From the NCBI RefSeq assembly GCF_000425065.1, contig NZ_AULB01000036.1:1-64000 (forward strand): a DNA stretch of 64,000 nucleotides, in the 5' to 3' direction. Source of the stretch: Actinomadura rifamycini DSM 43936 (lineage in GTDB: Bacteria; Actinomycetota; Actinomycetes; Streptosporangiales; Streptosporangiaceae). Numbering within the stretch: position 1 is the stretch's first letter; each line of letters begins with the position of its first letter. The notes under the pieces are model-generated. The model did not search any database, was not told where the DNA came from, and was given only the letters and a program-made list of their open reading frames with translations. The position numbers and the translations under genes are program-made. Shown one piece after another: positions 41,359 to 49,834 of this stretch.

Positions 41359-42359
41359 CAGGCGGCATCGTATGCGTGCAGCGCGAACCCGTGGGCCGCC
41401 AGGTCGTCCAGGAAGTCCGCCCCGACCGCGGCCTCCAGGTGCCGCACGCCGCGCGGCGCCCCGTCCAGCCGCCGCACGGCCAGCGCCGCCACCAGCCCGG
41501 ACGCCCGGCTCTGCCGCCGCCCGGACAGCGCGGCGACCCGCCCTCCGGACGCGGCGGCCACCGCGAAGCCGTCCCCGCCGACGTGGACCCGGTGCGCGGC
41601 GGCCCGCAGCCACCGCGCGTCCCGGAAGCGGGCGGCGCGGGGGAGGAGCGCGGTCGCGGCGCGGGAGTCGAGGGCCAGGCCGGTGCGGACCCGCCCGGAC
41701 GCCGCGGCCGGGTCGGGGAACGGGAAGCGGTGCACGCGGCGCGTCCCGAACGGCGGCGGGAACCGCATCGTCCACGACTCGTCCAGCTCGCGGAGGGCGC
41801 CGAGCGCGTCGAGCGTCCACGCGACGGCGCCCGGCCCGTGCCGCTCGCCCGCGCCGAGCAGGACGCCGATGTCGACGGGCCGTCCGGTCCCGGCGAACCG
41901 GTGCGCGAGCAGGTTCGTGACGCCGGGCGCGACCCCCACGCCGACGACCACCGACGCGCCGTTCGCTGCCGCGACCCCGTCGAGCCCCTCGATCTCCCGC
42001 AGGATCTCGCGGGACGCCGACACGTCGACGTAGTGGACGCCGCGTTCCGCGCACGCCCGCGCGACCCGCGCGTTCGCCCGTTCGGCGCACATGACGACGG
42101 CGTCGGCGTCCAGGACCGCGGCGAACGGCGCGGCGGGCGGCGCGTCGGGCGGTGCTTCGGGCGGTGCGTCGGGCGGTGCGTCGGGCGGTGCGTCGGGCGG
42201 GTCCCGGAGGTCGACGCGCAGCGGGATCGTCCCGGGGACCGACCGGGCCTTCGCGAGGTCCCGGCCCGCGACGACGATCTCGGGCACGCGGCCGCGCAGG
42301 CCCGCGACGACCTCCCGGCCGACCGCCCCGTAGCCGCCGAGGACCGCGACCCGCCTCAC
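41358..42359 (-). CDS. Saccharopine dehydrogenase-like NAD(P)-binding protein
   Basis: 333 aa from GTG 42359, overlapping the methyltransferase stop (GTGA). Rossmann start VAVLGGYGAVGREVV, VMCAERANARVARACAERGVHYVDVSA, then VVVGVGVAPGVTNLLAHRFAG. This is the layout of saccharopine dehydrogenase/trans-acting enoyl reductase-like proteins. Within the Rossmann part, residues about 53-72 are an in-frame Pro-Pro-Asp/Glu-Ala repeat from a 12-bp tandem repeat. Substrate unknown. Confidence 0.8.
   Translation of the reverse strand: MRRVAVLGGYGAVGREVVAGLRGRVPEIVVAGRDLAKARSVPGTIPLRVDLRDPPDAPPDAPPDAPPEAPPDAPPAAPFAAVLDADAVVMCAERANARVARACAERGVHYVDVSASREILREIEGLDGVAAANGASVVVGVGVAPGVTNLLAHRFAGTGRPVDIGVLLGAGERHGPGAVAWTLDALGALRELDESWTMRFPPPFGTRRVHRFPFPDPAAASGRVRTGLALDSRAATALLPRAARFRDARWLRAAAHRVHVGGDGFAVAAASGGRVAALSGRRQSRASGLVAALAVRRLDGAPRGVRHLEAAVGADFLDDLAAHGFALHAYDAA
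42142..42201. repeat. Five-copy 12-bp in-frame tandem repeat
   Basis: Unit GCGTCGGGCGGT, five copies with one variant, encoding PPDA/PPEA on the minus strand inside the saccharopine-dehydrogenase-like gene. Multiples of 12 keep the frame, so the loop length can vary by slippage. Confidence 0.8.
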
Positions 42360-43168
42360 GCGCGCGCCGTGATCAGCCGGGCCGTGCTGCGCAGCCGGAC
42401 GGCGCCGTCCCGCTCGAACGGGCGCAGCGCGCCGGCGATCGTCGCGACCACCTCGTCGCCCGCGCCGTAGTTGTGGCGGATCGGCCCCCAGGCGGCGAGG
42501 AACGCGGCGGCGTCGGCGGCGTCCCGCCCCCACACCTGCTCGGCCTCGACGGTCCGGGACGCCGCTGCGCGGAACCCGGCGGCGCCGAGGATGGCGGCGG
42601 CGCGGCCGGGGTCGGCCAGGGACAGCGGCCCGTCGTGCCCGATCGCGGGCCGCGGGAGCGCGGGAAGCGCGGCGAGCACCGTGCCGAGGTCGTTCTCCTC
42701 GGGCGGCGCCATGACCAGGAACGCGACCCGCCCGCTCTCCGCCGCCAGCGCGCGCCGCACGTTGCCGAACGCGGCGACGGGGTCGGCGAAGAACATGACC
42801 CCGAACCGGCTGATCGCGACGTCGAACCCGCCGTCCGGGAACGGGTACAGCTGCGCGTCGCCCCGCTCGAACCGGACGTTCCCGACGCCCTCCTGCGCGG
42901 CGAGGCTCCGCGCGCGGGCGAGCATCGGCGCCGACAGGTCGACGCCGGTCGCCGCGCCGAGGGGCGCCCGCTCCGCCGCGAGCCGGGTGGCCTGCCCGTT
43001 GCCGCAGCCGATGTCGAGCACGCGGTCGCGCGGGCCGATCGCGGCGGCGTCCAGCAGGTGCGCGTTGAAGCCGCTGTTCACCGCGTCGTACCGGGCGTGG
43101 TGGTCGGCCCAGTGCGTGCCCTCGTACCCGTTCCACGCCTCGGCCTGGTGCGTGTTGACGATCTCCAT
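42356..43168 (-). CDS. Class I SAM-dependent methyltransferase
   Basis: 270 aa, GGGAG 5 nt before ATG 43168. Motif I VLDIGCGNGQATRLAAE, motif II GVDLSAPMLARA, then FERGDAQLYPF and DVAISRFGVMFF; UbiE/COQ5-like arrangement with N-terminal HQAEAWNGYEGTHWADHHARYDAVN. Small-molecule methylation is likely. First gene of the TetR-regulated operon. Confidence 0.88.
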   Translation of the reverse strand: MEIVNTHQAEAWNGYEGTHWADHHARYDAVNSGFNAHLLDAAAIGPRDRVLDIGCGNGQATRLAAERAPLGAATGVDLSAPMLARARSLAAQEGVGNVRFERGDAQLYPFPDGGFDVAISRFGVMFFADPVAAFGNVRRALAAESGRVAFLVMAPPEENDLGTVLAALPALPRPAIGHDGPLSLADPGRAAAILGAAGFRAAASRTVEAEQVWGRDAADAAAFLAAWGPIRHNYGAGDEVVATIAGALRPFERDGAVRLRSTARLITARA

Positions 43169-43182
43169 ACCGCTCCCTCGTT

Positions 43183-43212
43183 ATGAACATACGTTCATGA
43201 ACACGTGTTCAT
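43183..43212. promoter_or_regulatory. Two overlapping palindromic operators
   Basis: ATGAACATACGTTCAT (43183-43198; arms ATGAAC/GTTCAT) and ATGAACACGTGTTCAT (43197-43212; perfect 16-bp palindrome), placed 14 bp apart, 14-44 nt upstream of the methyltransferase start. Best explained as the binding site of the operon's own TetR protein. Confidence 0.7.
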
Positions 43213-43358
43213 CATGAGGCGGGGCCCTGTCCGCCGTCAACCCCGTCCTCCTCCTCCGGACGGCCGGACGGGGGCGGCCCGGAAAACCATGAATGCGCTA
43301 ATTTCGGGCCACTGCTTCCACTGCTTCCGCTGCTCGCCCGACTCCAAGGAGACCCCCC

Positions 43359-44975
43359 ATGCTTTTCGGTCGTCCCTTCCAGGGTCGCTCCCCCGCCGTT
43401 GTGTTCGCACTCGCCCCGGCCCTCGCAATCGCCGGATGCAGCAGCGGAAACAGCGAACCGGAAAGCGGGGGAACGGAGTCGCCGGCCCCGGCGGCGTCCC
43501 TGGCGGACGGGGTTCTGGCCGCCCGATACTCCGCCTGGGGACGGCAGGGGCGGGTCGAACTGCTCGCGCTGGAGCGGGTCGCGGGCAAGGCCGTCGTGGC
43601 GCGGTTCCGCCTGACGAACGAGAGCGGCGAGGACTACCCGATCATGACGTCGCTGTCCGGGGACGGCGAACGCAATCGCGAACGCCCGGGGTCGGTCGAC
43701 ACGAATGCGATATCGGCCGTCTCCCTGCTGGACGAGCGGAACTCCAAGCAGTATTTCCCGCTCAACCGCGCCGACGGCCAGTGCCTGTGCACCCGGTACC
43801 ACCCCTTCCCCGAGCCGGTGCGGGCGGGCGAGAGCCGGGAGCTGGCCGCGGCGTTCCCCGCGCCGCCCGAGGACGTCCGCAGCATGGGCGTCCTGTTCCC
43901 GCACGCGCCGCCGTTCCTGAACGTCCCGATCACCGACGTGGACGCCCGCGCCTACACGTTCGACGAACCGCAGGGGCCGGTCGACCCGAGCGCGGAGGAG
44001 ACCGGGCCGCCGCTCGTCCTGCCCGTCCTGGCGACGGTCGAGCAGGAGGCGGCGGCGCGGGACGACGACGGCGAGAACCTGCGGGTCCGGCTCGCCGCCG
44101 ACGTGCTGTTCGCCACCGACAGCGCCGACCTGGGCGCGGACGCGCGCGAGCGGCTGCGGTCGGTCGCCGCCGACATCGACCGGTCGGCCGACACCGAGAT
44201 CGAGGTCGACGGGCACACCGACGACACCGGGAACGACGCGATCAACGAACCGCTCTCCCGCCGCCGCGCCGAGGCGGTCGAGGCGGCCCTCGGCGACCTG
44301 GTCACCCGCACCGGGGTGGCGTTCCGGGCGCGCGGGCACGGGTCGGGCGACCCGGTCGCGTCGAACGAGACGGAGGGCGGCCGGAGCAAGAACCGGCGCG
44401 TCACGGTGACGTTCGCGCGTCCCGCGCCGCCCGCGCCCGCCCCGTCGGCCCGGGCGTCCGCGCCGGCGTCCCCGGGGGGCGGCCCGGCGGCGGGCCCGGC
44501 GGGCGGTGCGGCGCCGCACTGGCCGCACCCGGTGCTGGGGCGCGCCGATGCCGACCCGGCGACCGTGGACGACGCGCCCGGGGCGAACGTCAAGGACGCC
44601 CGCGTCGAGGTGAACGCGCTGACCCGGGCGCCGTCCGGCTTCGCGACGCTGGTGTTCACGATCGTCAACGAGGACCGCGCCGCCGCGTTCGACCCGGCGC
44701 GCACGGCCGACCTGGACGGCCTGTACGTCGGCTCCGGGACCAGCGGCGTGACGCTCCGGGCGGGGGACCGGACGGTGCGGTCGCTGCGCGCCGCGGACCG
44801 GAGCGTCGTCGGCAGCCCCGACTTCGCGGGGTTCGGCCCGGACTCCCGCTACCACGTCGCGCCCGGGAAGCGGCTGACGTTCTGGACGACGTTCCGGGTC
44901 CCGGACGGCATCGGGAAGGCGACCGTCCGCGTTCCGGGGTTCGCGCCCGTCGCGGACGTCCCGGTCGGAAAGTAG
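43359..44975 (+). CDS. OmpA-like domain lipoprotein
   Basis: 538 aa, AAGGAGA before ATG 43359. Lipoprotein signal with lipobox LAIAGC (Cys27). After a beta-rich domain containing a CLC pair comes an OmpA_C peptidoglycan-binding domain (VLFATDSADLGADARERLRSVAADI...VDGHTDDTGN..NEPLSRRRAEAVEAAL). A Pro/Ala/Gly linker and a second beta-rich domain of about 150 aa follow, similar in character to the first. Likely anchors the cell wall to the membrane surface. Confidence 0.85.
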   Translation: MLFGRPFQGRSPAVVFALAPALAIAGCSSGNSEPESGGTESPAPAASLADGVLAARYSAWGRQGRVELLALERVAGKAVVARFRLTNESGEDYPIMTSLSGDGERNRERPGSVDTNAISAVSLLDERNSKQYFPLNRADGQCLCTRYHPFPEPVRAGESRELAAAFPAPPEDVRSMGVLFPHAPPFLNVPITDVDARAYTFDEPQGPVDPSAEETGPPLVLPVLATVEQEAAARDDDGENLRVRLAADVLFATDSADLGADARERLRSVAADIDRSADTEIEVDGHTDDTGNDAINEPLSRRRAEAVEAALGDLVTRTGVAFRARGHGSGDPVASNETEGGRSKNRRVTVTFARPAPPAPAPSARASAPASPGGGPAAGPAGGAAPHWPHPVLGRADADPATVDDAPGANVKDARVEVNALTRAPSGFATLVFTIVNEDRAAAFDPARTADLDGLYVGSGTSGVTLRAGDRTVRSLRAADRSVVGSPDFAGFGPDSRYHVAPGKRLTFWTTFRVPDGIGKATVRVPGFAPVADVPVGK

Positions 44976-45007
44976 AACGGAATGGTTCGTTCCAGTACGA
45001 TGGAGGG

Positions 45008-45652
45008 ATGGAGAGGGAGAGCACGGCAGCGGCGCCCCTGAGCGGGCGCAAGGCGCAGGCGGCCCGCAACGACGAACTGATCCGGGAGGCGGCGCGCGCG
45101 GTGTTCACGGCGGACCCGGGCGCGCCGATCTCCGCGGTGGCGGAGCACGCCGGGGTGGGGATCAGCGCCCTCTACCGCCGGTACCGGAGCAAGGAGGCGC
45201 TGCTCCGGCACCTCGCCGACGAGGGCATGGACCGCTACCTCGCCGAGGTCGAGCGGGCCCTCGCCGACGACGGCGACCCGTGGGAGGCGTTCGCCGGGTT
45301 CATGCGCCGGTGCCTGGACATCGGCGCCGGCTCGCTGACGCTGCGGCTCGCCGGGGACTTCGAGGTCACCGAGGAGATGTCGAGCAAGGGGCGGGCGCTG
45401 CACGAGGCCACCGAGCGGCTCCTGGAGCGGACGAAGCGGGCCGGGGCGCTGCGGCCCGGGATCGCGGTCGGCGACGTGTCGGTCATCCTGGAGCACCTGC
45501 ACGCCATCCGGCTCGGCGACGACGCCCGCACGAACCGGCTCCAGCACCGGTACCTCGCCCTCATGCTGGACGGCCTGCACCTCGCGGGCGCGGCGGAACT
45601 GCCGGGCCCGCCCCCCGGATGGCAGGAGCTGCGGGGGCGCTATGACGACTGA
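45008..45652 (+). CDS. TetR family regulator
   Basis: 214 aa. HTH: NDELIREAARAVFTADPGAPISAVAEHAGVGISALYRRYRSKEALLRHLADEGM. TACGAT 6 nt before ATG 45008 suggests a leaderless mRNA. GAACGGAA and TTCGTTC half-sites (44977-44994) just upstream of that -10 may be its operator. Overlaps the downstream AlkZ-type gene by 11 nt, so it probably controls it. Confidence 0.9.
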   Translation: MERESTAAAPLSGRKAQAARNDELIREAARAVFTADPGAPISAVAEHAGVGISALYRRYRSKEALLRHLADEGMDRYLAEVERALADDGDPWEAFAGFMRRCLDIGAGSLTLRLAGDFEVTEEMSSKGRALHEATERLLERTKRAGALRPGIAVGDVSVILEHLHAIRLGDDARTNRLQHRYLALMLDGLHLAGAAELPGPPPGWQELRGRYDD

Positions 45653-46757
45653 ACGGGGTCCGGAGCGGGTGCTCGGGAAGCGGGAGCTGAACCGGGCGCT
45701 GCTCGCCCGCCAGATGCTGCTGCGGCGGGAGCCGGTAGGGGCGCTGGAGGCGATCGAGCGGCTCGTCGGGATGCAGGCGCAGGCGCCGAACCCGCCGTAC
45801 ATCGGGCTGTGGAGCAGGCTGGAGGGGTTCGACTTCGCCGCGGCGTCCCGGCTGCTGACCGAGCGGCGGGCGCTGCGGATCGTCCTCATGCGCGGCACCC
45901 TGCACCTGGTCAGCGCCCGGGACGCGCGCGTCCTGCGCCCGCTGACCCAGGCGGTCCAGGACCGGATGCTGGCCGGTCCGGCGGGCCGGGGACTGGACGG
46001 CGTCGACCTGCCGGCGGTCGTGGCCGCCGCGCGGGCGCTGATCGAGGAGGAGCCGCGCTCGGACGCGGAGCTGCGGACCCTGCTGGCCGAGCGGTGGCCG
46101 GAGCACGACCCGGCGCTGCTCGTCTGGGGCGTCCGGTGCGTCCTGCCGCTGGTGCAGGTGCCGCCGCGCGGCCTGTGGGGGAAGGCGGGGACGGCCCGGC
46201 ACACCACGCTCGACGCGTGGCTCGGCGCGGGCCCGGACGCGGAGCCGTCGCTCGACGAGCTGGTCCTGCGGTACCTCGGGGCGTTCGGGCCGGCGAGCGT
46301 GCAGGACGTCCAGCAGTGGTCGGGCCTGTCGGGGCTCCGCGAGGCCGTGGAGCGGCTGGAGCCGAAGCTCGTGCGGTTCCGGGACGAGCGGGGGCGCGTC
46401 CTCTACGACCTGCCGGAGGCCCCGCGGCCGGGACCGGACGAGCCCGCGCCCGTCCGGTTCGTCCCGGAGTTCGACAACCTGACCCTCGCGCACGCCGACC
46501 GGGACCGGATCGTCTCCGCGGAGGACCGCAAGCGGATCTTCACGGTGAACGGGATCATCCGGGCGACGTTCCTCGTGGACGGGTTCGTGCACGGCATGTG
46601 GAAGGCGGAGAAGCGGCGGGGCGAGGCGACGCTGCGGATCGCCCCGTTCGCCCCGGTTCCGGGACCGGAGCGGGCGGCCCTGGAGGAGGAGGGCCTGCGG
46701 CTGCTCGCGGCGGTCCACCCGGACGCGAAGGCGCACACGGTCGTGTTCGCGGGCTGA
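45642..46757 (+). CDS. AlkZ-type (HTH_42) DNA glycosylase
   Basis: 371 aa. Winged-helix DNA-binding domain family. The LVGMQAQAPNPPYIGLWSRL segment carries the QxQ catalytic motif (Gln45, Gln47) of AlkZ, which excises bulky alkyl adducts and interstrand crosslinks. Later FVPEFDNLTLAHADRDRI and FTVNGIIRATFLVDGFVHGMWK are typical for the family. Streptomycete AlkZ protects against the genotoxin azinomycin B; general genome copies are broader. Coupled to a TetR regulator, suggesting induction by an alkylating compound. Confidence 0.87.
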   Translation: MTTERGPERVLGKRELNRALLARQMLLRREPVGALEAIERLVGMQAQAPNPPYIGLWSRLEGFDFAAASRLLTERRALRIVLMRGTLHLVSARDARVLRPLTQAVQDRMLAGPAGRGLDGVDLPAVVAAARALIEEEPRSDAELRTLLAERWPEHDPALLVWGVRCVLPLVQVPPRGLWGKAGTARHTTLDAWLGAGPDAEPSLDELVLRYLGAFGPASVQDVQQWSGLSGLREAVERLEPKLVRFRDERGRVLYDLPEAPRPGPDEPAPVRFVPEFDNLTLAHADRDRIVSAEDRKRIFTVNGIIRATFLVDGFVHGMWKAEKRRGEATLRIAPFAPVPGPERAALEEEGLRLLAAVHPDAKAHTVVFAG

Positions 46758-46796
46758 GACCCGGGGGCGGACCGGAGGCGCCGCCGGGGCCGCCCG

Positions 46797-47285
46797 TCAG
46801 CCGTCGCCGCGGGCGCAGGGCGCCTCGCGGTGCGGGTCGAGCGACTCCAGCAGCGTGTGCAGCGACTCGCGGAACCGGAGCATCTGGTCGCGGGTCAGCG
46901 GGTCGAACAGGTGCCGCCGGACCTCGGCCACGTGGCCGGGCGCGGCCTCGACGAGCACGTCGTGGCCCGCGTCGGTGAGTTCGGCGATCGTGGTGCGGCG
47001 GTCGGTGGGGTGCTTGGTGCGGCGCACCCAGCCGGCCGCCTCCAGCCGGTTGACGGCGTGCGAGAGGCGGCTCGGGGACGAGCGGACGATCTCGGCCAGT
47101 TCGGACATCGTGCGGGCGCGCCCGGGGGACTCCGAAAGCATCGCGAGGATCATGTAGTAGGCGTGCGGCATCCCCGAGTCGCGCTGGAGCTGGCGGTCCA
47201 GGGCCTCGTTGAGCAGCCGCGACGTCCACACGAACGCGCGCCAGGTCTCCTGCTCGTCGTCGTCGAGCCACCGGGGTTCTGCCAT
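46797..47285 (-). CDS. MarR family regulator
   Basis: 162 aa. Winged helix: MPHAYYMILAMLSESPGRARTMSELAEIVRSSPSRLSHAVNRLEAAGWVRRTKHPTDRRTTIAELTDAGHDVL. TAGACT 6 nt before ATG 47285 (leaderless). Divergent from the LigB-type dioxygenase gene, with a 27-bp palindrome between them that it presumably binds. Confidence 0.92.
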   Translation of the reverse strand: MAEPRWLDDDEQETWRAFVWTSRLLNEALDRQLQRDSGMPHAYYMILAMLSESPGRARTMSELAEIVRSSPSRLSHAVNRLEAAGWVRRTKHPTDRRTTIAELTDAGHDVLVEAAPGHVAEVRRHLFDPLTRDQMLRFRESLHTLLESLDPHREAPCARGDG

Positions 47286-47306
47286 GCCTCCAGTCTAAGC
47301 GAGTTG

Positions 47307-47333
47307 TTGAAGACTCAAGACTTGAGCGTTCAA
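47307..47333. promoter_or_regulatory. 27-bp palindromic MarR operator
   Basis: Symmetric arrangement TTGAA-2-CTCAAG-A-CTTGAG-2-TTCAA. It contains the TTGAGC -35 (47322-47327) of the dioxygenase promoter (17-nt spacer, -10 TAGATT 47345-47350), so MarR binding would block it. Confidence 0.75.
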
Positions 47334-47349
47334 TCTTTTTCGTTTAGAT

Positions 47350-47366
47350 TTGAACTACTAGCTCAA
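47350..47366. promoter_or_regulatory. Second MarR half-symmetric site
   Basis: TTGA-A-CTA-C-TAG-C-TCAA, symmetric except for one pair, overlapping the transcription start and reaching the AAGGAGG SD of the dioxygenase gene. Confidence 0.55.
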
Positions 47367-47376
47367 GGAGGACGCT

Positions 47377-48141
47377 ATGACCCGGATGCCCGTTTTGTAC
47401 CTCAGCCACGGCGCCCCGCCGCTGGCCGACGACCCCGTCTGGACGGACGAACTCGCCCGCTGGTCCGCCGGACTGCCGAAGCCGAAGGCCGTCCTGATGG
47501 TGTCGGCGCACTGGGAGGAGGCGCCGGCGACGCTGAGCGCGACCCGCCCCGTCCCGCTCGTGTACGACTTCTGGGGGTTCCCCGAGCGGTACTACCGCGT
47601 CCGCTACGACGCGCCCCCGGCCACCGAACTGGCCGGCGCCGTCCGCGCCCTGCTGCCCGGAACGCGCCAGGACGACGAGCGCGGCCTCGACCACGGCGCG
47701 TACGTCCCGCTCGTGGAGATGTACCCCGACGCGGACGTCCCCGTGGTGCAGATGTCCATGCCGACGCTCGACCCCGCGCGGCTGTTCGAGGTCGGCCGCA
47801 CGCTCGCGCCGCTGCGCGACCAGGGCGTCCTGATCGTCGGCAGCGGCTTCACCACCCACAACCTGCGGGAGCTGCGCCCGGCCGCGGACGCCGCGCCGCC
47901 CGCCTGGTCGGCCGAGTTCGACGCCTGGACGGACGCGGCCGTCGCCGGCGGCGACGTGGACGCGCTGCTGGACTTCCGCGCCAAGGCCCCGGCGGCGCGC
48001 GTCGCGCACCCGCGCACCGAGCACTTCGCGCCGCTGTTCGTGGCGCTCGGCGCGGACGCGGACGGCGACGGCGCGGCGCGCCGGTCCGTCATCGACGGCT
48101 ACTGGTTCGGCCTCGCGAAGCGCTCGTTCCAGTTCGGCTGA
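47377..48141 (+). CDS. LigB/DODA-type extradiol dioxygenase family protein
   Basis: 254 aa, AAGGAGG before ATG 47377. Class III ring-cleavage family: metal-ligand His residues in YLSHGAPPLADD, VSAHWEEAP, LDHGAYVPLVEMYP and SGFTTHNLR, with EHFAPLF late. Related to 4,5-DOPA dioxygenase/YgiD. The natural substrate is an aromatic diol, not predictable here. MarR-family regulators that sense phenolics commonly control such genes. Confidence 0.9.
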   Translation: MTRMPVLYLSHGAPPLADDPVWTDELARWSAGLPKPKAVLMVSAHWEEAPATLSATRPVPLVYDFWGFPERYYRVRYDAPPATELAGAVRALLPGTRQDDERGLDHGAYVPLVEMYPDADVPVVQMSMPTLDPARLFEVGRTLAPLRDQGVLIVGSGFTTHNLRELRPAADAAPPAWSAEFDAWTDAAVAGGDVDALLDFRAKAPAARVAHPRTEHFAPLFVALGADADGDGAARRSVIDGYWFGLAKRSFQFG

Positions 48142-48212
48142 GGGCGTGCCGGCGCACCGCCCCCGCGCCGTGAGTTGTCACGTTCCGTCCGGAAACGACG
48201 GGAACGGGCGGG

Positions 48213-49052
48213 TCAGCTGCCGCCCATCTCCGCGAACCCGGTCCGCCACGACGCCACCCGCGGCTTCCAGCCGAGCTTCCGCGCCTTCGCGTTGGACACC
48301 GGGCGGCCCGTCGCGGCGGCGTGCCGCGCACCGCGCGGGGTCGGGGCGCCGAGGGCGGCGGTGAAGACCGGCAGCCACTCGTTCGTCGTCGCGGGCTCGT
48401 CGTCGACGATGTTGACCGCCCCGGCGGGCCAGTCGAGCGCGGCGAGCGCGGCCGCGGCGGCGTCGTCGGCGTGCACGAACGACGTCCACGCCGGGTTCGG
48501 CCGCATGTTCCCGGCCTTCACCCGCGCGGCGATGGCGCCGTCCGGGGCGTACCAGGTGCCGGGCCCGTACAGCGCGCCGTACCGCAGCACGACGCCGTGC
48601 GGCATCTCGCCGACGGCCTTCTCCAGCGCGGCGATCCCCGAGTAGGGCGGCAGCTTCGCGTTCAGCTCGTCGCTCTCGACGGCGGGCTCGTCGCCCGGCA
48701 CGTACAGCCAGGCGATGCTCTGCGCGATCATGGTCTCCACGTCCGCGTCGAGCGCGGCGTCCACCAGGTTGCGGGTGCCCTCGATCCGCAGGTGCGAGTT
48801 CGCCTCGAAGTTCTCGGCGGACAGGTCCGTGAGCTGGTGCATCACCACGTCCGGACGCGCGGACGCCACCGCGTCGCGCACCGAGCCGGCGTCCAGCGCG
48901 TCCATCACGACCGGCGTCGCGCCCAGGTCGGCGATCGACCCGGTGCGCTCGGAGTGGCGCGTCGTCCCTGCGACCTCGTGGCCCGCCTGGACGAGCAGCG
49001 GGATCAGCCGGCGGCCGATGACTCCGGTCGCTCCGGCGAGGAGAATCTTCAA
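48213..49052 (-). CDS. NAD-dependent epimerase/dehydratase family protein
   Basis: 279 aa; TTG 49052 chosen because GGAGG lies 8 nt before and the Rossmann motif ILLAGATGVIGRRLIPLLV then starts at residue 3; GTG 49067 is an alternative. Extended-SDR-like with VMHQLTDLSAENFEANSHLRIEGTRNLVDAA and SFVHADDAAAA. The YxxxK active-site motif is not in its usual form, so catalysis is uncertain; could be an NmrA-like or atypical member. Confidence 0.82.
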   Translation of the reverse strand: MKILLAGATGVIGRRLIPLLVQAGHEVAGTTRHSERTGSIADLGATPVVMDALDAGSVRDAVASARPDVVMHQLTDLSAENFEANSHLRIEGTRNLVDAALDADVETMIAQSIAWLYVPGDEPAVESDELNAKLPPYSGIAALEKAVGEMPHGVVLRYGALYGPGTWYAPDGAIAARVKAGNMRPNPAWTSFVHADDAAAAALAALDWPAGAVNIVDDEPATTNEWLPVFTAALGAPTPRGARHAAATGRPVSNAKARKLGWKPRVASWRTGFAEMGGS

Positions 49053-49321
49053 GGGGGTAACCTCCACGGCTTCACGCCATTGCGGGTCGTATCACGGCAG
49101 GATAGGCAGACTCTCTTCCCAGGTCACGCCCACCTCGGCGGCGGACGCGCCGGCCTCGCCCGAGCGCGGGGCCGGATGCGGGGACGGACGGGCGGTTCCG
49201 CCCCCGTTGCCCGTCCGCCACCGAGGGTACCGCCGCGGGGCGCTCCGGCGCGTTTCGCGCACCGGGCGGGGGAGAATTCTTCTGTTCCGGCGGGATTCGC
49301 AGAGCGGAGGGCGCGGCGGGC
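49053..49321. other. Intergenic region between divergent genes
   Basis: About 270 nt between the epimerase-like and macrodomain genes. Minus-strand TATCCT and TACGAC hexamers near 49085-49105 could be -10 boxes for the epimerase gene. No ORF or strong repeat seen. Confidence 0.4.
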
Positions 49322-49834
49322 ATGGAGATCACTCTGGTGCTGGGGGACATCACCGAGGAGCGCGTCGACGCGGTGGTGAACGCGGCGAACTCGTCGCTGC
49401 TCGGCGGGGGCGGCGTCGACGGGGCGATCCACCGCCGGGGCGGCCCGGAGATCCTGGACGAGTGCCGCCGGCTGCGCGCCTCCCACTACGGCGGCGGGCT
49501 CCCCACAGGCCAGGCCGTTGCGACCACCGCGGGGCGGCTGCCCGCCCGCTGGGTGATCCACACGGTCGGGCCCGTGTACTCCGCCGCCGAGGACCGCAGC
49601 GGCCGGCTCGCCTCCTGCTACCGCGAGTCGCTGCGGGTCGCCGACGAGCTGGGCGCCGCGTCCGTCGCGTTCCCCGCGGTGTCGGCGGGCGTCTACGGCT
49701 GGCCGATGGACGACGCCGCGCGCATCGCGGTCGGCACCGTGCGGAACACGCCCACGCAGGTCACCGACGTCCGGTTCGTCCTGTTCACCCCGGACGCGTA
49801 CGCGGTGTTCGCCCGCGCGCTCGCCGCGTCCTAG
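49322..49834 (+). CDS. Macrodomain protein (O-acetyl-ADP-ribose deacetylase type)
   Basis: 170 aa. Single MacroD-type domain: GDITEERVDAVVNAANSSLLGGGGVDGAIHRRGG (catalytic Asn/Asp region), RWVIHTVGPVY, and VAFPAVSAGVYGWPMDDAA. Removes ADP-ribose or O-acetyl groups from ADP-ribosylated targets. Converges with the Usp gene (4-nt overlap). No ADP-ribosyltransferase nearby. Confidence 0.93.
   Translation: MEITLVLGDITEERVDAVVNAANSSLLGGGGVDGAIHRRGGPEILDECRRLRASHYGGGLPTGQAVATTAGRLPARWVIHTVGPVYSAAEDRSGRLASCYRESLRVADELGAASVAFPAVSAGVYGWPMDDAARIAVGTVRNTPTQVTDVRFVLFTPDAYAVFARALAAS

Noticed and set aside
42142-42201. CRISPR-like repeat array
   Set aside because: Units are 12 bp, directly adjacent without spacers and in frame inside a gene.
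43183-43212. SOS boxes in front of the methyltransferase operon
   Set aside because: Core GAAC-N4-GTTC fits, but flanks are AT...AT rather than TC...GA and the sites are duplicated next to a TetR-encoding operon, so TetR operators are more likely.
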